Assembly (NCBI GenBank): GCA_002314835.1
Contig: DCHM01000047.1
Location: forward strand, 26,184 to 31,369
Length of the DNA: 5,186 bases
Source: Clostridiales bacterium UBA1752
GTDB taxonomy: Bacteria > Bacillota > Clostridia > Oscillospirales > CAG-382
Direction: 5' to 3'
Shown: positions 1 to 4,402 of the stretch, in pieces
Position numbering within the stretch: the stretch's first letter is position 1
Layout of the letters: every line of letters starts with the position of its first letter
Translations under genes and position numbers: made by a program
Notes under the pieces: generated by a model
Seen by the model: the letters and a program-made list of their open reading frames with translations, nothing else
Database searches by the model: none
What the model was told of the DNA's origin: nothing

Positions 1-175
1 GATAATCGGAGATATGCAAAAAGAGTGCGACCGTTGGGGCAAGTCCTATAAGACGTGGGAAACCAACGTCGAGAATATGAGATACTTTATAAACAACCGC
101 GCAAAATACGTCAAAGAGCAGGTGCAGTCGTATTTTAAGCTCACGGATGCACAGATGTCATCCTACGGCTTTTGA
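1..175 (+). CDS. CotH-like protein kinase family, C-terminal fragment (5' truncated by window)
   Basis: The frame is open from base 2 and ends at TGA 173-175, leaving 57 visible residues. They are helical and charged: a D-RWGKSYKTWE stretch, then MRYFINNRAKYVKEQV, then SYFKLTD, then a short tail. Pattern memory places this at the C-terminus of CotH family proteins (spore-coat CotH-like atypical kinases), which often end with W...v..lr.Fi..R...v...l..yF.ls. The two genes downstream, VTC-domain and DUF4956, are frequent genomic companions of CotH in Bacillota, which supports the call. The catalytic part lies outside the window, so kinase activity cannot be judged. The stop codon overlaps the ribosome binding site of the next gene, so the two are probably translationally coupled. 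It could instead be another helical protein; without the body of the gene the family call is moderate. Confidence 0.65.
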   Translation, partial: IIGDMQKECDRWGKSYKTWETNVENMRYFINNRAKYVKEQVQSYFKLTDAQMSSYGF

Positions 176-180
176 GGTGA
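174..180 (+). promoter_or_regulatory. Ribosome binding site overlapping the upstream stop codon
   Basis: GAGGTGA overlaps the last two bases of the CotH-like gene's TGA stop and sits just upstream of the ATG at 184. The arrangement fixes the start of the VTC-domain gene and suggests that ribosomes ending the upstream gene re-initiate here. Confidence 0.75.
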
Positions 181-183
181 AAT

Positions 184-849
184 ATGGCTGACAGACACGA
201 AGAAAAATATCTAATCACCTACGATGAATATTCACGCGTAGTCAGCCGTGTCCGCAAGGTCATGAACCCCGACCTGCACGGCGACAAGGGCTCGTACAAA
301 ATAGCTTCGGTTTATTTTGACGACCCCGACGACAACGCACTGGACGACAAAAAGAACGGCAACGCACTCCACATAAAGTACCGCATCAGAACCTACGACG
401 GCGACCTGTCGTTTATACGTCTCGAACGCAAGAGCAAAAAAGGCATTATAACCTCTAAGGTTTCGGCTCCGCTAACCATAGACGAGCTGACAGCCGTACT
501 CACAGGCAAAAGGCTCGATGAAGCTTCTCCTGCATACGCTCTGACGAGCGAAATGACCGCAAAAGGTCAAAGACCTGTCTGCACCGTGCTGTATTACCGC
601 GAGGCGTTTGTTTACGAGCCGCTCGGCATACGCGTGACGTTTGACACTATGATAGACCGCCAGTCACCGACGATAGCTTCGCTCTCGGGCGACAACCTCA
701 CGTCCACGCCCGTCTTAGACCGCAATACCGTGATAATGGAAGTCAAATACGGCAAATACTGTCCTGCATTCGTGCGAAAAATCTGCACTACGTTCGGCAC
801 TCAAATTTCTGTATCAAAATACGCTCTTAGCAGAAATGCAAGCTACTAA
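184..849 (+). CDS. VTC-domain polyphosphate polymerase
   Basis: A 221-residue stand-alone VTC (triphosphate-tunnel) domain. This family includes the catalytic domain of yeast Vtc4, which makes polyphosphate from ATP. Visible signatures are RHEEKYLI at residues 4-11, SVYFDD at 42-47, KYRIRTY at 65-71 (two tunnel arginines, R67 and R69), LERKSK at 80-85, RVTFD at 150-154, the acidic metal-ligand strand IMEVKYG at 184-190 (E186, K188), and a terminal VSKY (S211, K212). By motif matching, K8, R67, R69, E186 and K212 correspond to the substrate and metal residues of Vtc4; this mapping is mine and unaligned. There is no SPX domain and no membrane segment, as is usual for bacterial forms. It starts 8 bases after the CotH-like stop and is followed after 21 bases by DUF4956, so the three probably form one operon. 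Length and motifs look intact. Confidence 0.9.
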   Translation: MADRHEEKYLITYDEYSRVVSRVRKVMNPDLHGDKGSYKIASVYFDDPDDNALDDKKNGNALHIKYRIRTYDGDLSFIRLERKSKKGIITSKVSAPLTIDELTAVLTGKRLDEASPAYALTSEMTAKGQRPVCTVLYYREAFVYEPLGIRVTFDTMIDRQSPTIASLSGDNLTSTPVLDRNTVIMEVKYGKYCPAFVRKICTTFGTQISVSKYALSRNASY

Positions 850-856
850 AAATAAA

Positions 857-862
857 AGAGGA
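857..862 (+). promoter_or_regulatory. Ribosome binding site of the DUF4956 gene
   Basis: AGAGGA lies 8 bases before the ATG at 871, within the 21-base gap after the VTC gene. No promoter-like sequence is visible in the gap, in keeping with cotranscription. Confidence 0.65.
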
Positions 863-870
863 AAAGCATT

Positions 871-1536
871 ATGAACTTTACCGACATGATCAAAAAAAGC
901 GTGCTCGAGGGCTTTAGCAACGACATCAATATAGCGGATATACTGATATCGCTCGCGGTTGCCTTTGTAGCAGGTCTGTTTATACTGGTTATCTACCGCC
1001 TAACCTACAAAGGCGTCAGCCGCAGTCGCTCTTTTGAGACTACACTGATACTGATGACACCTATAAGTGCGATGATAGTATTGACTATAACCTCAAACCT
1101 CGCACTTTCGCTCGGCATGGTCGGTGCGTTGTCTGTAATCAGATTCCGCACGGCTATTAAGGAAGCAAGCGACACGGCGTTTATGTTTTGGGCTGTTGCG
1201 GCAGGCATAACCGCAGGCGCACATTTCTACAAGATTACTCTCATCGGCAGTTTGTTTATCGGTGCGCTCACCTTTATCATAGTAAAACTGACGTCGGTTA
1301 GCACTCGCCCCTACCTGCTCGTAATAAAAGCAACAGACAAAAAAGCAATAGAAGCCGCCGAAATGACACTCGAGCACATGAAGGTCACAAACCGCGTCTC
1401 CTCGATAACCACTACCGAGGGAGTTACCGAAGCAATATTTGAAGTCGCAATGACCTCGGCTACTCACAAGGTCGTAAACGCCATAAGCGCACTCGAATTT
1501 GTCGAATCGGTCGCGGTGGTTGATTGCAGAAACTAA
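871..1536 (+). CDS. DUF4956 family membrane protein
   Basis: A 221-residue integral membrane protein of the DUF4956 family. A first hydrophobic helix covers roughly residues 23-43. More hydrophobic segments lie at about 56-76, 78-90, 103-118 and 122-140. The family signature is clear: LGMVGALSVIRFRTAIK at residues 81-97, followed by a D-x-x-F-x-F-W-A motif at 101-108 and a glycine-rich GITAG at 112-116. The GxxGALSxxRFR pattern resembles the pore-like motif of MgtC-type proteins. Residues from about 148 to the end form a soluble alternating strand-helix domain, probably cytosolic and ferredoxin-like. The biochemical function of the family is unknown to me. Its repeated pairing with VTC and CotH genes suggests a membrane anchor, channel or regulator for the polyphosphate polymerase; that is inference. 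It is the last gene before a strong terminator. Confidence 0.88.
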   Translation: MNFTDMIKKSVLEGFSNDINIADILISLAVAFVAGLFILVIYRLTYKGVSRSRSFETTLILMTPISAMIVLTITSNLALSLGMVGALSVIRFRTAIKEASDTAFMFWAVAAGITAGAHFYKITLIGSLFIGALTFIIVKLTSVSTRPYLLVIKATDKKAIEAAEMTLEHMKVTNRVSSITTTEGVTEAIFEVAMTSATHKVVNAISALEFVESVAVVDCRN

Positions 1537-1540
1537 AATA

Positions 1541-1577
1541 AAAAGTCGCTTACTTTTAACGGTAAGCGATTTTATTT
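1541..1577. terminator. Bidirectional intrinsic terminator between convergent genes
   Basis: An 8-bp perfect stem, TCGCTTAC (1546-1553) with GTAAGCGA (1562-1569), has an 8-base loop. It is preceded by an A-rich run (1535-1544) and followed by TTTTATTT, so it can terminate transcription from either side. The minus-strand desulfurase stop (1556-1558) lies in the loop, and the right arm encodes its last residues (A-Y-R). Confidence 0.9.
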
Positions 1578-2680
1578 ATGCAATCCTTGATAATGGCTAC
1601 TGCGTCATTAACCTCGGGCATAGTGTTATACGCGTCGAGTGAAAATCTGACGGAGGACAAGGCTGCTGACGGTGACAAGCCCATAGCCGTGAGAACGTAG
1701 CTCGGTGTCAAGCATCCGCTATGGCAGGCTGAGCCGCCGCTCGCTATCAGTCCTTTGAGGTCAAATAGCTCGAGCAGTGCCGAGGCGTCACAGCCGTCAA
1801 AAGAGACGTTTAGTGTACCCGGCAGGCTATGTGACAGGTCTGTATTGATATGCGTGCCGCCGAGGCTCATAACGCCCTGTAGCAGTGCGGCACGCAGTGA
1901 CGAAACGTATGCGGTATTATCATATAGCTTGTCTATCGACATCGAGAGTGCTCGCGTCATGCCGACTATCGACGGCAGGTTTTCGGTACCTGCTCTCAGC
2001 CCACTCTGCTGACCGCCGCCGAGAACAAACGGGATTATCGGCATATCGCCGGTCACACAAAGCAAACCAACGCCGCGAGGTCCGTGAAACTTGTGTGCCG
2101 AAAGTGACAAAAGGTCGATATTTTGACCTCGACAGTCAATATTAACCTTGCCTGCCGCCTGCACTGCGTCGGTATGCAGATAAACTCCCCTCTCGTGACA
2201 GACAGCACCTATCTCGGTTATCGGCATCAGTGCGCCGGTCTCGTTGTTTGCGTACATGACCGAAACGAGCACGGTTTTGTCGGTAATTGCTTGCGCTATG
2301 TCGCAGGGATAGATAAGTCCGTCGCTATGCGGGTTTACGAGGGTTACGCTGAAGTCGTCAAGATTTTCGAGGTATTTAAGCACCGCAGGGTGCTCTATCG
2401 AGGTCGAAACGATATGCTTTTTGTTTAGTCGCCTGCCGAGAGCCGCGGCTGATAATATAGCTTGGTTATCCGATTCGCTGCCGCCTGATGTATATACGAT
2501 TGTGTCAGCGCCGAGCAAACGCTTTAGCTCTGACGTGCAGTCGTCCATGGCTTTATGCGAAGCTATGCCCATACTGTGACTGCTCGAAGGGTTTGCAAAT
2601 ACTTGGTTATAATACGGTGTCATGGCACTGAGCACCTTGGGTTCAAGAGCCGTCGTCGCCGCGTTGTCAAAATATATCAT
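1556..2680 (-). CDS. Cysteine desulfurase, NifS/IscS type (class V aminotransferase)
   Basis: A complete 374-residue PLP enzyme that removes sulfur from L-cysteine to form alanine and an enzyme persulfide for Fe-S clusters or thiolated tRNA and cofactors. Motifs in order: YFDNAATT (3-10), TSGGSESDN (64-72), EHPAV with PLP-stacking H97, ANNETG (144-149), HTDAVQAAGK (169-178; D171 and Q174 contact PLP), SAHKFHGPRG with Schiff-base lysine K197, GGGQQSGLRAGTEN (221-234), and the catalytic loop SGGSACHSG with C319. The S-G-S-A-C type loop, rather than the RxGHHC of SufS, places it in group I with IscS and NifS. No scaffold (iscU/nifU), thiI or mnmA gene is adjacent, so its sulfur acceptor cannot be read from context. 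ATG 2680 is preceded by an AGAGGTG ribosome binding site and a near-consensus promoter. The C-terminus overlaps the shared terminator. Confidence 0.95.
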   Translation of the reverse strand: MIYFDNAATTALEPKVLSAMTPYYNQVFANPSSSHSMGIASHKAMDDCTSELKRLLGADTIVYTSGGSESDNQAILSAAALGRRLNKKHIVSTSIEHPAVLKYLENLDDFSVTLVNPHSDGLIYPCDIAQAITDKTVLVSVMYANNETGALMPITEIGAVCHERGVYLHTDAVQAAGKVNIDCRGQNIDLLSLSAHKFHGPRGVGLLCVTGDMPIIPFVLGGGQQSGLRAGTENLPSIVGMTRALSMSIDKLYDNTAYVSSLRAALLQGVMSLGGTHINTDLSHSLPGTLNVSFDGCDASALLELFDLKGLIASGGSACHSGCLTPSYVLTAMGLSPSAALSSVRFSLDAYNTMPEVNDAVAIIKDCINKIAYR

Positions 2681-2686
2681 TTATTA

Positions 2687-2693
2687 CACCTCT
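2687..2693 (-). promoter_or_regulatory. Ribosome binding site of the cysteine desulfurase
   Basis: On the minus strand AGAGGTG is followed by six bases (TAATAA) and then ATG. It sits at the predicted transcript 5' end, because the -10 box ends at 2700, so the leader would be only about 13 bases. Confidence 0.75.
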
Positions 2694-2699
2694 TATTTG

Positions 2700-2727
2700 A
2701 TTATAACAGCCTTGATTTGTTTGTCAA
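2700..2727 (-). promoter_or_regulatory. Strong housekeeping promoter for the cysteine desulfurase
   Basis: The minus strand reads TTGACA (2727-2722), a 16-base spacer, then TATAAT (2705-2700). A TGT triplet directly before the -10 box gives an extended -10 (TGnTATAAT). Both hexamers are perfect matches to the vegetative sigma consensus. The predicted start is near 2693. Confidence 0.85.
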
Positions 2728-2730
2728 GTA

Positions 2731-2759
2731 TTGCAAACGAGATTGGCGTATGTTATAAT
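2731..2759 (+). promoter_or_regulatory. Extended -10 promoter for the NUDIX gene
   Basis: TATAAT at 2754-2759 is preceded by TGT (extended -10). A 17-base spacer separates it from TTGCAA at 2731-2736, which matches 4 of 6 bases of the -35 consensus. The predicted start is near 2766, giving a leader of about 50 bases. Its -35 box is 3 bases from the -35 box of the divergent desulfurase promoter. Confidence 0.75.
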
Positions 2760-2816
2760 ATAAAAGATAGATAAACAAGATAGCTTACCACCCGTACGAC
2801 ACAAGGATTTACAAAA

Positions 2817-3317
2817 ATGAACTACACTTCACTCTGCTATCTCGAACGCGGCGACAGCTATCTAATGCTGCATCGGGTAAAAAAGCAAAACGATATAAAC
2901 AAGGACAAGTGGCTCGGCGTCGGCGGTCACTTTGAAAACGGCGAATCCCCCGAGGACTGCATGAAGCGCGAAGTACTCGAGGAGACGGGCTTTACCGTCA
3001 CGAAATGGCGGTACCGCGGAATTATCACGTTTGTAAACACCGTTTGCGAATGTGAATACATGCACCTCTTTACCTGCTCGGAGTGGAAGGGCAACCCAAA
3101 GCCCTGCGACGAGGGCGAGCTCGAATGGATAAAAAAAGCAGAGCTCAAAAAGTTTCCGATGTGGGAGGGCGACATGATATTTCTCGACCTTATTTCGAGT
3201 GAAAGCACTCCGTTTTTTTCACTAAAGCTGATATACGATAACGAAAAACTAATAAGCTACGAATTGGACGGCAGGGAGCAGAAGCCGATTAATGACAAAG
3301 CGCACAAGGTGATATAA
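2817..3317 (+). CDS. NUDIX hydrolase, MutT/8-oxo-dGTP diphosphatase-like
   Basis: A complete 166-residue protein with an exact Nudix box GX5EX7REUXEEXGU at residues 37-59: G37, E43, then REVLEETGF with metal-binding E52, E55 and E56. The preceding WLGVGGHFENGE and the later CDEGELEWI (about 97-105) and WEGDMIFLDL features are typical of MutT/MTH1-like enzymes that hydrolyse 8-oxo-dGTP or related nucleoside triphosphates. Substrate specificity in NUDIX enzymes cannot be fixed from the box alone. The last 30 or so residues form a lysine-rich tail beyond the fold. ATG 2817 has an AAGGA ribosome binding site at 2803-2807 with 9-base spacing. It is transcribed from its own extended -10 promoter, divergently from the desulfurase. 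Its stop is followed 4 bases later by the left half of a split terminator. Confidence 0.9.
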   Translation: MNYTSLCYLERGDSYLMLHRVKKQNDINKDKWLGVGGHFENGESPEDCMKREVLEETGFTVTKWRYRGIITFVNTVCECEYMHLFTCSEWKGNPKPCDEGELEWIKKAELKKFPMWEGDMIFLDLISSESTPFFSLKLIYDNEKLISYELDGREQKPINDKAHKVI

Positions 3318-3331
3318 AAAGAGATAGCTGA
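3318..3331 (+). terminator. Left half of a split bidirectional terminator
   Basis: An A-rich run and AGATAGCTGA (3322-3331) directly follow the NUDIX stop. The exact reverse complement, TCAGCTATCT followed by a T tract, lies at 4387-4401 directly beyond the nuclease stop. Joined, the two would form a normal 10-bp terminator between convergent genes, like the one at 1541-1577. That they were once contiguous is inference. Confidence 0.5.
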
Positions 3332-3334
3332 GAA

Positions 3335-3377
3335 TGCCACCGCCACGTAAGGAAGTATTTTGAAAATACCGGTGGCA
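3335..3377 (+). other. Nested hairpin at the island's left end
   Basis: An outer 8-bp stem (TGCCACCG 3335-3342 with CGGTGGCA 3370-3377) encloses a 12-base one-sided bulge. A second inverted repeat (GTATTTT 3355-3361 with AAAATAC 3363-3369) stacks directly on the outer stem. There is no T tract, so it is not a standard terminator. It could be a subterminal hairpin of the element or a structured RNA. Confidence 0.55.
3336..3351 (+). repeat. Left terminal inverted repeat of the island
   Basis: GCCACCGCCACGTAAG matches the reverse complement of 4366-4381 (GCCACAGGCACATAAG) at 13 of 16 positions. It lies 4 bases inside the left terminator arm. Confidence 0.5.
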
Positions 3378-3392
3378 ATGTATAAAGCAACG

Positions 3393-3435
3393 AAAAGGAG
3401 ACAGAAACCATTGATTTGGCGACTGTCTTCTTTTT
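3393..3435 (+). terminator. Probable intrinsic terminator downstream of the NUDIX gene
   Basis: AAAAGGAGACAG (3393-3404) pairs with CTGTCTTCTTTT (3423-3434) over 12 positions with one G-U pair, around an 18-base loop. The right arm runs into a T5 tract (3431-3435). The core is 8 bp plus A-T pairs, so it could work in both directions. The large loop makes it weaker than the other terminators here. Confidence 0.5.
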
Positions 3436-3509
3436 GTGTAATATAAAATTCTCACACATTTGTCTTTTCTCTTGCAATATAGTAAATTAATGGTGCAAAC
3501 AAAAAATGC

Positions 3510-3515
3510 AGGAGG
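3510..3515 (+). promoter_or_regulatory. Strong ribosome binding site before the small frameshifted gene
   Basis: AGGAGG lies 8 bases upstream of ATG 3524. This near-perfect site is the reason ATG 3524 is preferred over ATG 3490 or 3506, neither of which has one. Confidence 0.7.
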
Positions 3516-3523
3516 AAGACAAA

Positions 3524-3633
3524 ATGGATATCGCTTACACAGAGAAAAACAGTATTGGCATTTTCATCTCAACGGCGAAACGTACATCAAGGAACTCGGG
3601 AAGGGCGGTCTGATTTCGCACAATAAGGCATAA
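3524..3633 (+). pseudogene. Small frameshifted gene, possibly from a mobile element
   Basis: From ATG 3524 the frame reads MDIAYTEKNS and stops at TGA 3611-3613 after 29 codons. In the frame starting one base earlier, the same DNA reads KQYWHFHLNGE, TYIKELGKGG and LISHNKA, ending at TAA 3631-3633. This second frame looks protein-like: ordered strand and turn pattern with G-E-T-Y-I. The frames meet at a run of five A's in GAGAAAAACAG. One extra A would join them into a single 36-residue protein that begins at the strong AGGAGG site and ends at the TAA. So this is either a one-base deletion, a sequencing error, or much less likely a recoded gene. The MDIAYTEKN opening reminds me of TnpV-like small proteins of clostridial transposons, but that is a weak resemblance and I do not recognise the rest. 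Confidence 0.5.
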
Positions 3634-3662
3634 AAAGGACAGCCTCATGTGAGCGGCTGCCC
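3631..3662 (-). terminator. Intrinsic terminator for the minus-strand membrane gene
   Basis: GGACAGCC (3637-3644) pairs with GGCTGCCC (3655-3662) with one A-C mismatch and a 10-base loop. Read on the minus strand, the hairpin is followed by TTTTTA (3636-3631), the normal layout for an intrinsic terminator. It lies 100 bases downstream of the membrane protein stop at 3762. There is no T tract on the plus-strand side. Confidence 0.55.
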
Positions 3663-3689
3663 GAGATAAAAATGCGGTGTCAAACTTTC

Positions 3690-3744
3690 CGTACCCCTTT
3701 AGGGTGCGCCTGTAATTGCTCTTTATAGTGGCTGTGCAAGCCAC
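3690..3744. other. Two small hairpins in the noncoding stretch before the membrane gene
   Basis: CGTACCC (3690-3696) pairs with GGGTGCG (3702-3708, one G-T pair) around loop CTTTA. GTGGCT (3728-3733) pairs with AGCCAC (3739-3744) around loop GTGCA. Neither has a T tract. GCCACCG, the start of the island's left repeat, recurs here at 3740-3746. With the hairpins at 3335-3377, 3393-3435 and 3637-3662, these account for most of the 444 bases between the NUDIX stop and the membrane gene; no intact gene is visible there. Confidence 0.45.
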
Positions 3745-3761
3745 CGTTATATGACTTCTGC

Positions 3762-4241
3762 TTATGCTATTCTCAGGAAAATGTAAAGAAATCTTGTTAC
3801 TAATAACGCAACTAATAGAATAGTAAATAGTATTTCCCACAATATCAATCCGATCATTTGATAACTTATGAAAAATAGTAACAAAATCAAGCAAAAAGAA
3901 AGCACAATCATAATAACGTTAATCACAGTAAGTCTAAAACATTTATCATGTTTAATAAAGTGCCGACAGCAAAAATAGATATTTGTTTCTGCAAAGAGTA
4001 TGACCATTACTCGCAGCACAATTATCCCCATACGTATCTTTGCACCAGCGATATCTACTCCACCGCTCATTTGGGGTAATTCATCTGCCATTTTTCTTAA
4101 TTCTGAAAAAGCCGGCAAACTCGACGTAATAAAAGAGGCAATCAGAATTGAAAGAAGAGAAAAATCAACGATGCGTTGTTTCCATTTTGTCAAATTCTCA
4201 TCCTCCCACTTACTTTGTTTTACTACTCTTTTATTTACCAC
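3762..4241 (-). CDS. Orphan hypothetical membrane protein
   Basis: I do not recognise this protein. The longest form is 159 residues from a GTG at 4241. It has a basic, hydrophilic N-terminus and four hydrophobic segments at about residues 27-45, 71-91, 105-126 and 130-156, separated by short polar loops (K50-E54; R93-R103). No enzymatic motif is visible. The GTG start has no good ribosome binding site. Codon 17 (TTG, 4193) has GGGAGG 8 bases upstream, so a 143-residue product starting LTKWKQRIVDF is more likely; the outer limit is given here. Two sampled lines of the gene hold only 14-16 G+C per 60, lower than neighbouring genes, which hints at transfer. It sits alone inside the putative island, with a terminator-like hairpin downstream and the nuclease terminator upstream, so it should have its own promoter. 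An immunity or bacteriocin-associated small membrane protein is possible but unsupported. Confidence 0.6.
   Translation of the reverse strand: MVNKRVVKQSKWEDENLTKWKQRIVDFSLLSILIASFITSSLPAFSELRKMADELPQMSGGVDIAGAKIRMGIIVLRVMVILFAETNIYFCCRHFIKHDKCFRLTVINVIMIVLSFCLILLLFFISYQMIGLILWEILFTILLVALLVTRFLYIFLRIA
4202..4207 (-). promoter_or_regulatory. Internal ribosome binding site favouring a TTG start
   Basis: GGGAGG on the minus strand lies 8 bases before the in-frame TTG at 4193. It is the best such site in the 5' part of the membrane gene and argues that translation starts 16 codons later than the longest reading frame. Confidence 0.5.
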
Positions 4242-4301
4242 AATCTCAACGTTTTTTCAATAGCATTATTTGATATTTACTATTTTTTTACTTTCTGTAT
4301 C

Positions 4302-4343
4302 TTAAAGAAAAACGGTGTAATCCCATTTCTGAGATTACACCGT
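4302..4343 (-). terminator. Intrinsic terminator of the nuclease gene
   Basis: An 11-bp perfect inverted repeat (ACGGTGTAATC 4312-4322, GATTACACCGT 4333-4343) has a 10-base loop. On the minus strand it is followed by TTTTCTTT. The plus-strand side has no T tract. It ends transcription from the nuclease about 60 bases after its stop. Confidence 0.88.
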
Positions 4344-4365
4344 ATCACACACATCAGAAAAACAT

Positions 4366-4381
4366 CTTATGTGCCTGTGGC
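4366..4381 (-). repeat. Right terminal inverted repeat of the island
   Basis: Read on the minus strand, GCCACAGGCACATAAG matches the left repeat at 3336-3351 at 13 of 16 positions. It lies 5 bases inside the right terminator arm. Confidence 0.5.
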
Positions 4382-4386
4382 TAAAA

Positions 4387-4401
4387 TCAGCTATCTTTTT
4401 T
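4387..4401 (-). terminator. Right half of a split bidirectional terminator
   Basis: TCAGCTATCT (4387-4396) followed by TTTTT begins 6 bases beyond the nuclease stop on its strand. It is the exact reverse complement of AGATAGCTGA at 3322-3331. On its own it cannot fold; with the left half adjacent it would be a 10-bp terminator with A and T tracts on either side. Confidence 0.5.
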
Positions 4402-4402
4402 G

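Larger units (their letters stand above)
3332..4386. mobile_element. Putative insertion island inside a terminator loop (no transposase seen)
   Basis: About 1.05 kb bounded by the split terminator arms and carrying imperfect inverted repeats at its own ends (3336-3351 and 4366-4381, 13 of 16 matching). Its right part is visibly AT-richer than the flanks: the 60-base lines at 3781-3840 and 3841-3900 hold 16 and 14 G+C, against 27 at 3001-3060 in the NUDIX gene. Contents are several hairpins, a small frameshifted gene and an orphan membrane protein gene. No transposase, recombinase or convincing target-site duplication is present, so it would be a non-autonomous element or a decayed remnant. 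The bases between terminator arm and repeat differ on the two sides (GAAT on the left, TAAAA on the right). Confidence 0.45.

Noticed and set aside
1755..2428. Plus-strand reading frames within the desulfurase region
   Set aside because: They are antisense to a gene with all expected PLP-enzyme motifs in order, and none has a good ribosome binding site.
3378..3446. 22-codon frame starting MYKATKRRQK
   Set aside because: It runs through the stem and loop of a hairpin, and its ATG has only GGTGG two bases upstream, too close to serve as a ribosome binding site. I treat it as noncoding unless conservation shows otherwise.
3537..3552. Programmed -1 frameshift at GAAAAAC
   Set aside because: The heptamer would be G AAA AAC, which lacks the three identical first bases of a canonical slippery site, and I see no convincing pseudoknot within spacing range. 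A simple one-base deletion explains the pattern better.
3535..3894. Minus-strand 119-codon reading frame
   Set aside because: It spans the end of the membrane gene in another frame, the hairpin region and the antisense of the small frameshifted gene. It has no ribosome binding site and no coherent domain pattern.
4219..4260. Promoter for the membrane gene (TTGAAA then TAAATA at 17-base spacing, minus strand)
   Set aside because: The -10 candidate matches only 3 of 6 consensus bases and the DNA is AT-rich enough for such matches to arise by chance.
3332..4386. Target-site duplication flanking the island
   Set aside because: The bases between terminator arm and repeat (GAAT on the left, TAAAA on the right) do not match, and no longer direct repeat was found at the borders.
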